Of a stretch of DNA of 51,860 nucleotides, positions 41,918-51,061 are shown piece by piece. The first letter of the stretch is position 1; each line of letters begins with the position of its first letter. The translations under genes were made by a program, and so were the position numbers. This DNA is from Fimbriimonas sp. GTDB lineage: Bacteria; Armatimonadota; Fimbriimonadia; Fimbriimonadales; Fimbriimonadaceae. The stretch spans positions 1 through 51,860 of the forward strand of contig JARLGV010000061.1 in assembly GCA_031292555.1 (NCBI GenBank), written 5' to 3'. Under the pieces are notes generated by a model. The model was given only the letters and a program-made list of their open reading frames with translations. It was not told the origin of the DNA and did no database searches.

Positions 41918-42789
41918 AGAGCCTGCGCACCCAGACCCGGCTGGCGAACCTATTCGTGATTCCTTACGGGATGTCGTTCGTGGTGTTCATCATATGCCCG
42001 ATCGTATTTGCCGCTGTCCTTGCCTTCACGCAGCTCGATTTGACGTCGCGGCAACACGTGCATTTCGTTGGGTTTGACAACTTCCGGGAAGCGCTCAAGG
42101 ACCCATATTTCGTTCAAGCCACCCAGGTCACCTGTCTGTACTCGGTGCTGATCGTGCCAGCGTTCGTGATCTTGTCGTTCGGGCTCGCGCTCGGACTTCA
42201 AGGCATGGCGTTTGGGCGGAACACCGTTCGCGGAATGCTCTTTCTGCCAGGCATGTTCAATGTCGTCGTTGCCTCGATAATCTGGCGCTGGTTCTACGAC
42301 GGGGAATTCGGCTTCTTCAACTACCTGCTCAAGCGCGAAGGACTCACGCCCATCCATTGGCTGGGCGAGAAGACCCTTGCCCTCCCCAGCATCGTGGTGA
42401 TGAGCCTGTGGTGGGGCCTTGGAGGCGCAACCATCATCCTGCTTGCCGCCCTGGAGCAGGTTCCGATTCACCTGTACGAGGCCGCGATGATCGACGGGGC
42501 CACCAGCCGCAAGCTGCTGACGAAGATTACGATTCCGCAGATGCGACCAGTGCTTCTATTCATCGTCGTGACGAGCACGATCGGGGCGTTTCAGGTGTTT
42601 GGCCAGACGTTCATGATGACCAATGGCGGCCCGGATCGCTCCACGACCGGACTCGTCCAACTCATCTACGACACTGCCTTCAACAAATACCGGCTCGGCT
42701 ATGCGGCCTCGATCAGTTGGCTCCTGTTCTTCATGATCTCGGTCATCATCATCGCTCAAGCTCTTCTCTTGCGGAGGTCGATCGATTGA
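41914..42789 (+). CDS. Sugar ABC transporter permease (MalF/UgpA type), arabinan operon
   Basis: A 291-residue six-helix permease with the EAA loop IHLYEAAMIDGATSRKLLTKITIPQM and the typical N-terminus NLFVIPYGMSFVVFIICPIVFA. It starts at GTG in a GTGA overlap with the binding protein and ends in a TTGA overlap with the next permease, so the three are translationally coupled. Together with that permease it forms the importer channel. No ATPase gene is in the operon. Confidence 0.9.
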   Translation: MKSLRTQTRLANLFVIPYGMSFVVFIICPIVFAAVLAFTQLDLTSRQHVHFVGFDNFREALKDPYFVQATQVTCLYSVLIVPAFVILSFGLALGLQGMAFGRNTVRGMLFLPGMFNVVVASIIWRWFYDGEFGFFNYLLKREGLTPIHWLGEKTLALPSIVVMSLWWGLGGATIILLAALEQVPIHLYEAAMIDGATSRKLLTKITIPQMRPVLLFIVVTSTIGAFQVFGQTFMMTNGGPDRSTTGLVQLIYDTAFNKYRLGYAASISWLLFFMISVIIIAQALLLRRSID

Positions 42790-43607
42790 AGAACCGAGGT
42801 CGAATCGTTGCCTTCGTGATGATGCTGATCGCGATCGTGTTCCTCGCGCCCGCCGTCTTGATGGTCTTTACTGCCTTCAAGGCCCCCGACGAGGTCCTCA
42901 ACCCGAGTTCGGCGATTCCACACCACTGGACGGTCGAGAACTTCGCGCGTACCCTCAAGTATTCCGAAGAGGCGCCGTTCGCCCAGTGGCTTCTGAATAG
43001 CCTGCTTATCTCGACCTCCGTCACGTTTCTGGTTCTCTTCGTGTCGTCGATGTGCGCGTTCGCCATCGCTCGGCTGAAGATCAAAAACGGTTCCCGCATC
43101 CTCATCGTCATCGTCGCCTCGATGATGATTCCGGGTCAGCTATTCCTCATACCGGTCTACTTGATGCTGGGCTGGTTCCACTGGCTGGATACGCCGCTGG
43201 CACTGATTGTGCCCGCTACCGCCGGCGGATTCGGCGTCTTCATGCTGACCCAATTCATGCGCGCGATCCCTCCGTCTCTGGAAGAGGCGGCGCTGATCGA
43301 CGGCTGCTCGCTGTGGGGGGTCTATTCGCAGATCTGCCTGCCGTTGTGCACTCCTGCGCTTGCCACCCTTGGCATCTTTACTTTCATCGGCTCATGGAAC
43401 GACTTCCTGGGCCCCCTGGTGTTCATGGACTCCGTTCGGAACTACACGCTGCCCGTCGGAATCGCCCTGTACCAGTCTTCTTACTACACGGAATACGGCA
43501 AGACCCTCGCCACGAGCGTTCTCGGAACGGCTCCCTTGGTGATCGTCTACGCCATCTTCCAAAAACGAATCATTTCGAGCATGGCCACCACCGGCCTTAA
43601 GGACTGA
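42786..43607 (+). CDS. Sugar ABC transporter permease (MalG type), arabinan operon
   Basis: A 273-residue six-helix permease starting at TTG 42786 in a TTGA overlap with the previous gene; the frame extends upstream only as shadow. EAA loop: PSLEEAALIDGCSLWGVYSQICLPL; then FIGSWNDFLGPLVFM as in MalG-type subunits. The C-terminus ends SMATTGLKD. It is the second half of the importer. Confidence 0.9.
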   Translation: MKNRGRIVAFVMMLIAIVFLAPAVLMVFTAFKAPDEVLNPSSAIPHHWTVENFARTLKYSEEAPFAQWLLNSLLISTSVTFLVLFVSSMCAFAIARLKIKNGSRILIVIVASMMIPGQLFLIPVYLMLGWFHWLDTPLALIVPATAGGFGVFMLTQFMRAIPPSLEEAALIDGCSLWGVYSQICLPLCTPALATLGIFTFIGSWNDFLGPLVFMDSVRNYTLPVGIALYQSSYYTEYGKTLATSVLGTAPLVIVYAIFQKRIISSMATTGLKD

Positions 43608-43619
43608 ATCCGCACTTCA

Positions 43620-45110
43620 ATGACTACAACCATCCATCTCCACACTCGCTTCCAAGTCGGCCCGGTCGACCCAAGAGTTTTCGGCGGCTTCCTCGAGCAC
43701 CTCGGAAGAGCCGTCTATCAGGGCGTGTACCAGCCTGGGAGCAAGCATGCCGATTCCAAGGGTTGGCGCACCGACGTGATCGAAGCCCTCGACCGTCTGC
43801 AGTTCACGGCCATGCGCTACCCAGGCGGAAACTTCGTCAGTGGATACCACTGGATGGACGGCGTCGGTCCTCGAAACGAAAGGCCGACGGTGCGCGATCT
43901 GGCTTGGTCGAGTCTGGAGATCAACGAAGTCGGCACCAACGAGTTCATGGATCTCTCCCGCAAACTCAACTGGACTCCGATGCTCGCCGTCAACCTCGGA
44001 ACCGGAACGCCGGAAGAGGCGCGCAATTGGGTGGAGTACTGCAACATCCCGTGCGGGAGCAAGTACGCCGATCTGCGCATCGGGCACGGCTTCGAGCATC
44101 CTCACCAGGTCAAGTTGTGGTGCCTCGGGAACGAGATGGACGGCCCTTGGCAGATCGGCCATGTGCCGGCCGACGCGTACGCCATTCGTGCTCAGCAGGC
44201 GGCCCGGATGATGAAGATGACCGATCCCGATCTCGAGTTGGTCGTATGCGGCTCATGCGCGCCGGACCTTCCCACCTACCTCCACTGGGACCGGACGGTG
44301 CTCGAGCACGTGCGCGACGACGTCGACTACATCAGCCTGCACCGATACGTCGGGAACGAGAAGGACGATACACCGGACTTTCTCGCCGTAACCAAGAGCA
44401 TCGACGAACAAATTGAGGAGACGGCCGCCCTCTGCCGGTTTGTTCAACGGGCACGCAAGACCCGCAAGCGGATCAACCTCAGCTTCGACGAGTGGAACGT
44501 CTGGTACCGAGCTCGCAGCGGAGACGACGTCGACGGCCGCGGCAAGCTCGCCCCCCATCTGCTGGAGGAGCATTACAACCTCGAGGATGCCGTCGTCGTG
44601 ATGGGCTTCCTCAACAGCTTCGTCCGGCATGCCGACGTGGTCAAGATCGCCAACCTGGCGCAGATCGTCAACGTGATCGCGCCGATTCTCACTCGGGGAG
44701 ACGAGATGCTGATCCAGTCGATCTTCTATCCGATCGAGATGATGACGAAGCGTCGTACCGGGACATCGCTTCAGGTGGCCGTCGAGGGTCCGACTTACGA
44801 GTCCAAGTCCTATGGGAAGACCCAGTTCATCGACTCCAGTGCGATCATGAACGGCAACACGATCAGCGTCTTCGCCGCCAATCGGGACATCGAAAAGGTG
44901 ACGACGGTAAGGATCAAGGTCGCCGACGTAGCGATCGAGTCGCTGATCGACGCAGAGATCCTCGTCGGGCAAGGCCCCAAAGACGCCAACACCTTCGAGG
45001 CCCCAAACCGGGTTCAGAGTCAGCCTTTCGATAAGGTGTGCATCAAGAACGGCGTCGCCGAGTTCGAAATGCCGCCCCTATCGATGTTCGCCGGCACCTT
45101 CCAGATATAG
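43620..45110 (+). CDS. GH51 alpha-L-arabinofuranosidase
   Basis: A 496-residue cytoplasmic (no signal peptide) retaining glycosidase, family 51. The acid/base is Glu172 in WCLGNEMDGP and the nucleophile Glu291 in LSFDEWNVWY; RYPGGNFVSGYHW and the C-terminal beta-sandwich (from about 380) are also typical. Length fits the family. It follows the permeases by 12 bp, so the operon imports arabino-oligosaccharides and hydrolyses terminal arabinofuranosyl residues inside. Downstream arabinose metabolism genes are not in the window. Confidence 0.94.
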   Translation: MTTTIHLHTRFQVGPVDPRVFGGFLEHLGRAVYQGVYQPGSKHADSKGWRTDVIEALDRLQFTAMRYPGGNFVSGYHWMDGVGPRNERPTVRDLAWSSLEINEVGTNEFMDLSRKLNWTPMLAVNLGTGTPEEARNWVEYCNIPCGSKYADLRIGHGFEHPHQVKLWCLGNEMDGPWQIGHVPADAYAIRAQQAARMMKMTDPDLELVVCGSCAPDLPTYLHWDRTVLEHVRDDVDYISLHRYVGNEKDDTPDFLAVTKSIDEQIEETAALCRFVQRARKTRKRINLSFDEWNVWYRARSGDDVDGRGKLAPHLLEEHYNLEDAVVVMGFLNSFVRHADVVKIANLAQIVNVIAPILTRGDEMLIQSIFYPIEMMTKRRTGTSLQVAVEGPTYESKSYGKTQFIDSSAIMNGNTISVFAANRDIEKVTTVRIKVADVAIESLIDAEILVGQGPKDANTFEAPNRVQSQPFDKVCIKNGVAEFEMPPLSMFAGTFQI

Positions 45111-45114
45111 CTTC

Positions 45115-45144
45115 GTGCGTCCCGTCCCTCGGGATGGGACACAC
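45115..45144 (+). terminator. Terminator of the arabinan operon
   Basis: An inverted repeat starts 5 bp after the GH51 stop: GTG, GTCCC and TCCC arms pair with GGGA, GGGAC and CAC around a short loop, with one mismatch and one wobble. No long T-run follows. Confidence 0.65.
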
Positions 45145-45286
45145 AAGGTCCGCGAATCAGTGCGGAAACATTCCTGGCCATGACTTCGCTTTGGCGAATC
45201 GGGACAGCCAAGTCCTCAGCCCAGAGTCCCATGTTTACGGCAGACTTCTGAATCTCCGGCGTCAGCGCGACGTATCATGGATTGTC

Positions 45287-46021
45287 ATGGCCGAGCGGCG
45301 ATTTAGCGAGAAGGAGGTGGGCGCCATTATCCAGCAGGCGACTGCACTTCAACTGGAGGGCGCCGAGGTGTCGAAGGGCGCGACGCTCGTGCAGATCCAG
45401 CAGGCTGCCGCCGAACTTGGAATCTCACCCGAGCTTGTCAGCCAAGCCGCCCTCCAGGTTGACGCCTGCCAAGACACGACCGGATTTCAGTTCTTCGGCG
45501 CCCCACTCTGCAACCGAATCTCACTCATCGCAGAGGGCGCCCTCGCCGAGGACGACCTACCGGGCCTAACCCAAGCAATCCGGTCGGCAACCGGCCGAGT
45601 CGGCTTTGCGAAGCAAGTCGGAACGATGTTCGAATGGAGCAGCAGTTCCGATTACCCGTTGCACATCGCCTTTACGCCGAAGGATCGCAAGACGTCTATC
45701 GACATCACCGCCAGGTTCGACTCCTATGCCCTGCTGTGCCTATTGCTTCCAATGCTAATCTCGATGGTCGCTTGGCTAGTTCCGTCGGTGAAGCTTGGAG
45801 GCATGGGCATACTGCTCTGGGGCCTCGGCCAGCTTGCGACATACCTGGTTGGCAGGACGCTTGTCCAACGAATTGCCCGGAAGAAATTGGCAGCACTGAG
45901 ACAAACGGCCGACACCATCTCTTCCCTCGTTAGCAAGAATTCGCAGGCCTTGGAGCCGGTCCCGATATCGAGCATCGGAGCGGTGGAAGACGCAGCGGTT
46001 AACCGCTCTGTCACTCATTAG
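45287..46021 (+). CDS. Two-helix membrane protein with conserved N-terminal helical domain
   Basis: A 244-residue protein. The N-terminal part (RRFSEKEVGAIIQQATALQLEG then LVQIQQAAAELGISPELVSQAAL, residues about 3-60) is a short helical module I have seen at the start of many uncharacterised bacterial membrane proteins. A soluble middle region follows, then two membrane helices (about 155-175 and 180-200, LLCLLLPMLISMVAWLV and GMGILLWGLGQLATYLV) and a cytoplasmic tail. ATG 45287 is used. Function unknown. Independent transcription is likely. Confidence 0.65.
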   Translation: MAERRFSEKEVGAIIQQATALQLEGAEVSKGATLVQIQQAAAELGISPELVSQAALQVDACQDTTGFQFFGAPLCNRISLIAEGALAEDDLPGLTQAIRSATGRVGFAKQVGTMFEWSSSSDYPLHIAFTPKDRKTSIDITARFDSYALLCLLLPMLISMVAWLVPSVKLGGMGILLWGLGQLATYLVGRTLVQRIARKKLAALRQTADTISSLVSKNSQALEPVPISSIGAVEDAAVNRSVTH

Positions 46022-46100
46022 GCGATTTGCGTAGTTTGATGGCATCCGAAAGCACCCGGCATCGCCGTTACGCGCATGGCATACTGACCGTCTGAAAGCC

Positions 46101-47630
46101 GTGGCACCATCGCTGCTCGCTCTTTTGATTTCGGCATCCCAGGCATGGTCGTCGTCGACGCCTATCCAGCCCTGGGATCAGTTTCAGGCGGGCGATCCGT
46201 ACATTCCGTTCGCCAAACTTTCGCCTGACCATAAGTTGCTGCTCTCGATGTACGACGACGATCCTCGGGTTTGGGACGTCAAGACCGGGATGTTGCTGTT
46301 CGTGATCCCTGGCCCAGGAAAGGTACTTCCGGCGGCGTTTTCGGCAGACAACTCTCGGCTTGCGATCGCCGACTTTAAGCGGATCATGGTGTGGAATGTA
46401 AGGACCGGAAAACCGGTTTGCCAACTCCATCTCAATCTGGAGGAGGAAGGATGCGAAGATGTCGGCATTTCGCCCGATGGATCGCGTGTCTACTGCCTTA
46501 CTTCCAGCAATGTGTTGGTCTTTGACAGCACGACCGGCAAACTCGATCGGACTTTGAACCGCCGCTCTTGGCGGAGGCTCGCCAAGGATTCCGGCGACGG
46601 GCTGGAGGGCCCCACACCGTCTCGAGACCGCAAGCGCGAAATCGACATCGAAAATCGAGATGTCGTGATCCGCCGTGCGCACGGCGGGCGGCCGATCCGT
46701 CGGATCAGGACCGGACAAGCTCGCCTTACTGGAACGTGGTTCATCAACGACGACTCCGAGGTACTGACCACCGCGCGAGGAGACGGAGCCAATGTCTGGG
46801 ATGGAAAGACAGGGCGGTTCAAGCGCCCGTTCGGCGAGCCCTTTGCCAGCATGGAGCACTTAGTATTCAAAAACGGCGCTATGGAGACAGTTTCTCCAGC
46901 CGGCGAAGCGACCTTATGGAGCCTTCGGCCGCTTCGGAGGTTAGGTACTGCCCCGGGGGCGTCGCCAGAGACCACTCTCGACTCGGTTGTTTCACCAGAC
47001 GGAACCCGTACACTTAAGTTCGGGCAGCCGGCCGAACTTGAAGTATTGGGCAAAGACGGGGCAAAGTTCGACCTGTCCGATGCGGACGATGGTGTGTTCT
47101 CTCATGATGGAGAGCTTCTGGTCACCCAGGCCGTCGGGCAGAATTCTAAGGTTCGCGATGGACGAGATGGCCACCCGATATGCGAACTGATGCCCAAGTC
47201 CGCCCAATTGGGCCCAGTGTGCTTTACGCCAGACGGCACCCGAATCGCGGCAGGAGGGTCGGACGGCAGGCTTTCGATCTGGAGTGCCGCCTCGGGACGA
47301 CTGCTTCAAGCAGGTCCCAAAATCGGCAGCGAGATCTGGTCCATCTGCTATGCCCCTGACGGTCGAATCTACGGAATAGTCGATGAGACGGTCGTGGTCG
47401 TCGATCCGGTCACTTTGAAACCGTTGCTGAAGCTCGCTCAATACGAAGATGGGTCTTGGATCGTGCTGACGCCAGACGGCAAGTTCGACTCCAGCACAGG
47501 GTCACACCCAAAATTCGGGCATCTCGTCGTTCCAACCGTTTGCGGCCCGTCGCTGATTCCGTTCTCGAAGCTGGATCCGACGAGGTTCTATACGCATGGG
47601 TTAGCCGCCAGCGTTTTGGGAACCAACTAG
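46101..47630 (+). CDS. Exported WD40-type beta-propeller protein
   Basis: A 509-residue protein starting at GTG 46101 with a short signal peptide (SLLALLISASQAWS). The body has recurring WD40 blade signatures: DDDPRVWDVKTGMLLF, FSADNSRLAIADFKRIMVWNVRTGKPV, ISPDGSRVYCLTSSNVLVFDSTTGKL and FTPDGTRIAAGGSDGRLSIWSAASGRLL. It ends with TPDGKFDSSTGSHPKFGHLVVP, a C-terminal motif found in bacterial WD40 proteins. It is a protein-interaction scaffold with no visible catalytic domain. Convergent with the possible BrxA-like gene across a hairpin. Confidence 0.82.
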   Translation: MAPSLLALLISASQAWSSSTPIQPWDQFQAGDPYIPFAKLSPDHKLLLSMYDDDPRVWDVKTGMLLFVIPGPGKVLPAAFSADNSRLAIADFKRIMVWNVRTGKPVCQLHLNLEEEGCEDVGISPDGSRVYCLTSSNVLVFDSTTGKLDRTLNRRSWRRLAKDSGDGLEGPTPSRDRKREIDIENRDVVIRRAHGGRPIRRIRTGQARLTGTWFINDDSEVLTTARGDGANVWDGKTGRFKRPFGEPFASMEHLVFKNGAMETVSPAGEATLWSLRPLRRLGTAPGASPETTLDSVVSPDGTRTLKFGQPAELEVLGKDGAKFDLSDADDGVFSHDGELLVTQAVGQNSKVRDGRDGHPICELMPKSAQLGPVCFTPDGTRIAAGGSDGRLSIWSAASGRLLQAGPKIGSEIWSICYAPDGRIYGIVDETVVVVDPVTLKPLLKLAQYEDGSWIVLTPDGKFDSSTGSHPKFGHLVVPTVCGPSLIPFSKLDPTRFYTHGLAASVLGTN

Positions 47631-47640
47631 GTCCAGATCC

Positions 47641-47661
47641 GGAGTGCGGCACAGGCACTCC
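47641..47661. terminator. Hairpin between convergent WD40 and BrxA-like genes
   Basis: GGAGTGC (47641-47647) and GCACTCC (47655-47661) form a perfect 7-bp inverted repeat with a 7-nt loop, located 11 bp after the WD40 gene stop. Confidence 0.55.
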
Positions 47662-47738
47662 TGTAGTGCTGGGATCCATTTCGTGCCTGCAGAGTGGCCT
47701 GAGATCTTAAGTCAGCCATGTTGCTCTAGAGGAATGAA

Positions 47739-48458
47739 TCAGAAAAGAAAGGACTCATATGCGATGGGTGTCACCGCTTCAAGTTCAGCCGCGTCGAAGT
47801 CCAATAGACGAACCCAGTCAGAAGACAAGAGGTTCTGACCACGAAGCCCTCGGAGATAGCCGATGAGCAAAGCGAAAGCTAAGATATGGAAGTCGGCCGG
47901 TGCCTTGGCCCTGACAATCGGCTTTTCTCCCTTAATGTGCCCCGACTGCCGCCAAGTCGATGCAATGTTCTGCGATGTTGACTGAAGGGTGGTCTCTGCA
48001 TATTTCGAAGCGAAGCCTGAAAGAAGGCTCTTGTACAGCTGTTCCTTGGTGAGGGTGCTTCCTATCGGTGTATCCGTGACCGTGTCCACAGATGCCCTGA
48101 GGACCGTGTCGCGACTTAGTGCAAGCAGAATCGCGAGCACTGGCCTAGACGTAGTAGTATTTCTCCAGAGAAGCTCAAAAGCGTAAAACAATTGCTGCTT
48201 CGGGTTGAAGGAGTAAAGAATGATGAGCTTCGTGGCCGAGTTCTTGCGTCCGCTGCGCGTGGCTTTTCCGAGCACATTGTCTTCAAGGATCGCGTGGCGA
48301 ACATCGGTCGGGCTCACGACCAGATCAATACTTCCCATCACAGCTTCGAGTTCAGAGAGCATCATAGTGCGGCTCGTGTGAACGCCTCTTAGCCCTTCAT
48401 CGAAGCCATACTCCGCAAGGTCCAGCTTTTCCTCCTTACCCGAGGTGAAGTTTTGCAT
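47739..48458 (-). CDS. Possible BrxA/DUF1819-like protein
   Basis: A 239-residue all-helical protein. The arrangement SRTMMLSELEAVM, then AILEDNVLGKATRSGRKNSATKL, PVLAILLALSRDTVLRASV, STSQNIASTWRQSGHIKG and FALLIGYLRGLRGQNLLSSDWVRLLD resembles BrxA/DUF1819 proteins, which are DNA-binding components of BREX and related phage-defence loci. This is a resemblance from memory, not an alignment. It ends abruptly after AYESFLF, earlier than I would expect. It is divergent from the SNF2 cassette, with a short overlapping frame at its start. No PglZ, PglX or BrxC is present here. Confidence 0.5.
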   Translation of the reverse strand: MQNFTSGKEEKLDLAEYGFDEGLRGVHTSRTMMLSELEAVMGSIDLVVSPTDVRHAILEDNVLGKATRSGRKNSATKLIILYSFNPKQQLFYAFELLWRNTTTSRPVLAILLALSRDTVLRASVDTVTDTPIGSTLTKEQLYKSLLSGFASKYAETTLQSTSQNIASTWRQSGHIKGEKPIVRAKAPADFHILAFALLIGYLRGLRGQNLLSSDWVRLLDFDAAELEAVTPIAYESFLF

Positions 48459-48717
48459 TTCCTTTACGCTTATGAAGCTCCAGGTACTTAATGTGTCTCA
48501 TCACGTCCTCTTTGGGACACAAGAGGCATCGTCGAAACTCTGACCACCAAGTATTCGCCCGTTGCACGCGACTCTTGAGCCATTTGTATCGGAGAACTCT
48601 CTGACCATTTCCCACATTTCGCTCACCCCAACCGCTCTCTGTTACAAGGGGCTGCCTGCTCCGCGTATCAGCATCTTCAACGAACAATTTCCTGGTTGAA
48701 GATGATCTTGAATTCAC
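48436..48717 (-). CDS. Questionable small protein upstream of the BrxA-like gene
   Basis: A 93-residue frame starting at GTG 48717 and overlapping the start of the BrxA-like gene by 23 bp. It is basic, with a CLLC pair and two His further on. It would leave only 43 bp to the divergent 191-residue gene, which is short for two promoters. I cannot recognise it and composition is only moderately protein-like. The stretch 48459-48760 otherwise holds promoter DNA for the two divergent transcripts. Confidence 0.25.
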   Translation of the reverse strand: MNSRSSSTRKLFVEDADTRSRQPLVTESGWGERNVGNGQRVLRYKWLKSRVQRANTWWSEFRRCLLCPKEDVMRHIKYLELHKRKGNAKLHLG

Positions 48718-48760
48718 AACGACCTAGTACGCTAGTATCTCAGCCGGAACTAATTGCAGC

Positions 48761-49336
48761 ATGCCTCAACCTGATCGAACCTTGATTGGCTACCTGGCCG
48801 AATACGTATCCACCTCGGGAGGGCACTATGGCGGCCTATTGGTTGTCAACGAAAAAGGCCTTCCACGTGAATTTCGTCACACGGATGGGATCCGGCCAAC
48901 GCGGCTCCAACAGATTCTTTACGGTGACACGCTGGATTCATGCCTTGGGACCGATTCTATGGGACCCGCCCTCCTTGCGGCTTTGCAAAAGCGACCATCA
49001 ATTCTGCTGGTCGACGAAAAGAGCCGGCTGATCTTTGGTGAATTTGTGCTTGCTCATCGTCCCGCCGCCTTGATTGTTTGCGGCCCTAGTCTTGATCTGT
49101 TGACTTTCATGAATCAGATTGCGCCCTCTGGAGACCTGGTTGACGCTGTTCCTTTGACGCACAAGGGGGTCACAAACAGTCATATCGTCGCCTACGTCGA
49201 CGAAGGTGACGAGGGGGGCGGTCGTGCAGCACTTCTCCTTGCGCAGGGTCTTATGAATCTCCGGTCTCCGTTTGATCGGATTCGGTCAGTATTGGCACAA
49301 GTTGCAGAAATAGAGGAAGGCAAGGGCAAGAAGTGA
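48761..49336 (+). CDS. Uncharacterised protein, first gene of the SNF2 cassette
   Basis: A 191-residue soluble protein. The start GGHYGGLLVVNEKGLPREFRHTDGIRPTRLQQILYGDTL is a compact motif block (G-G-L-L-V-N...G-P-EF...T...P...LQ..LYG) that I associate with uncharacterised proteins next to SNF2-type helicases, from memory. The rest has alternating beta/alpha segments (RPSILLVDEKS, PAALIVCGPS, NSHIVAYVDEGDEGGGRAALLLA). No catalytic motif is evident. It overlaps the helicase start by 4 bp (GTGA), so the two are made together and probably act together. Confidence 0.7.
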   Translation: MPQPDRTLIGYLAEYVSTSGGHYGGLLVVNEKGLPREFRHTDGIRPTRLQQILYGDTLDSCLGTDSMGPALLAALQKRPSILLVDEKSRLIFGEFVLAHRPAALIVCGPSLDLLTFMNQIAPSGDLVDAVPLTHKGVTNSHIVAYVDEGDEGGGRAALLLAQGLMNLRSPFDRIRSVLAQVAEIEEGKGKK

Positions 49337-51060
49337 GTGTTCCAACGCTGCCGGGTGGAGGCATTCGGCGCGCCATCATAAACCGGCTTCGTCCGGTTCA
49401 GGTCAAGCCTGTACGAGTTCGTCCGATCGCTTGCGAGAAAATCCCACGCGTCGAGGCAAACTCGGTGTCTCTGGAAAATCGGCCAGAAGTCAGCTTCGAC
49501 GTTTGTATCTTTCCATACCCGCAGATTCGCGGAAAGATATTTCGGATCGCCGAAAGAATTCAAAGCCAACCGCCGGACGTTAGGAAACCTGCCTTGCCGG
49601 GCATTGAAGGCTCAGGCAGTGGCGACCGGAACAAAGTGGAACGTCGCCTTTCCATTGAGTTTCTTTACGATCTTCTCTACCCGGCGGTGGACGAAGACGT
49701 AACGCTCATCCCGGGATTTGCTGACCTTCATGCCTACCAGCGTGATGGCGTGAAGTTCCTTGTCGATAGAAACGAAGCGTTACTTGCTGATGACATGGGC
49801 TTGGGAAAGACGGCACAGTGCGCGATAGCGATTGCTATCCTTCGTAAGCAAGAGCGCCTTCGACGTGCACTAGTCATTTGTCCGCGCTCGGTGATTCAGC
49901 AATGGAAAGCCGAAGCCAAAAGATGGGGCGGACTCACAGCCACGATCGTTGAAGGAGCCGTTCACAAACGAACGTTGAAATGGAGACATGAGTCTGGCCT
50001 GCTTCTCACGACACCACATCTCGCATTGAAGGACGAAGAACTGCTTAAACAGGAGCACTTTGATCTAGTCGTTTGTGATGATATCGCGATGTTGAAAAAC
50101 CCGGGCCAGATAACCACCGCAATTCGAGAGATTCCGACCGATCGATCGTGGTGCTTAAACGGCACGCCGCTTGAGAACCGTCCCGAAGACCTCCTCAATA
50201 CAATGGAGTTTGTGTGTCCAGGATTGTTTACATACAGTGAACGGCTCCAGGCGCCCAGCAAGACTGTGATTGATGAGCGAATCAAGCCCTACTTTCTTCG
50301 TCGCCGAAAGGAAGACCACTTGGATTTGCCTGCAAAGGTTCCGATTGGACCGCTCGAAATTGAGCTGGAGGGAGAGCAGTTGCGGGCATATCGCGAGGCT
50401 GAACAGCGAGAATGGGCTGCTCTGCAAGAGTCTGGGATCAACACATCCCGAATGCACATTTTCGGGGTCATTGCTGCACTGATCCGACTTTGTAATTATC
50501 ATCCGCCGAGTGGAAAGTGCGCAAAACTGGATCGTTTGGCTGACGACTTGGAGACCGTTCTGTCGGACCCGACCAATAAAGCAGTTGTCTTCTCTCACGA
50601 TGTCAAAGCCCTCGAATTTCTCGTCAGGAAGCTCCATAGCTATGAGCCAGTACTTTATTTTGGCGGGCTAACCTCTACCCAACGCGCCACGGCATTATCC
50701 GATTTTGCTGGATCGAAGCGTCTCCTTCTCGGCTCGGTCAAGGCTTGCGGACGCGGGCTCAACTTACAGCACGCCAGTTACGTCTTTCATTTCGACCGAA
50801 CTTGGAATCCAGTTGACGAACTTCAGGCTGAGGACCGTTGCTGGCGGCAGGGCCAAACGAAAACCGTTTTTGTCACACGCTTTTTAGTCAAGGACACCAT
50901 TGAGGAGCGGATCGACAAGGTTCTGAAGCGAAAGTCGGGCATGTTCGATGAGTACATTAACGACATCGCTGTCGGGCCAGAAGAATCAGATGCTCTTGCC
51001 TCGCAAAAGTGGTCACTGGAGGACTTCATGGAGGTCTTAAAACCTCAAGGTGCAACGTAG
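49333..51060 (+). CDS. SNF2-family helicase-like ATPase with atypical motif II
   Basis: A 575-residue protein. The N-terminal 125 residues are unrecognised. The SNF2 core follows: motif I LADDMGLGKTAQ (Lys159), motif Ia VICPRSVIQQW, motif II VVCDDIAMLKNP (Asp249-Asp250, where DEAH/DEAQ is usual), motif III LNGTPLENRPEDL, motif V CGRGLNLQ and motif VI AEDRCWRQGQTK. Such ATPases translocate on double-stranded DNA to remodel protein-DNA complexes and occur in defence systems such as DISARM. GTG start overlapping the 191-residue gene. It lacks an N-terminal nuclease or methylase. Its partners are the flanking small genes. Confidence 0.88.
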   Translation: MSVPTLPGGGIRRAIINRLRPVQVKPVRVRPIACEKIPRVEANSVSLENRPEVSFDVCIFPYPQIRGKIFRIAERIQSQPPDVRKPALPGIEGSGSGDRNKVERRLSIEFLYDLLYPAVDEDVTLIPGFADLHAYQRDGVKFLVDRNEALLADDMGLGKTAQCAIAIAILRKQERLRRALVICPRSVIQQWKAEAKRWGGLTATIVEGAVHKRTLKWRHESGLLLTTPHLALKDEELLKQEHFDLVVCDDIAMLKNPGQITTAIREIPTDRSWCLNGTPLENRPEDLLNTMEFVCPGLFTYSERLQAPSKTVIDERIKPYFLRRRKEDHLDLPAKVPIGPLEIELEGEQLRAYREAEQREWAALQESGINTSRMHIFGVIAALIRLCNYHPPSGKCAKLDRLADDLETVLSDPTNKAVVFSHDVKALEFLVRKLHSYEPVLYFGGLTSTQRATALSDFAGSKRLLLGSVKACGRGLNLQHASYVFHFDRTWNPVDELQAEDRCWRQGQTKTVFVTRFLVKDTIEERIDKVLKRKSGMFDEYINDIAVGPEESDALASQKWSLEDFMEVLKPQGAT

Positions 51061-51061
51061 G

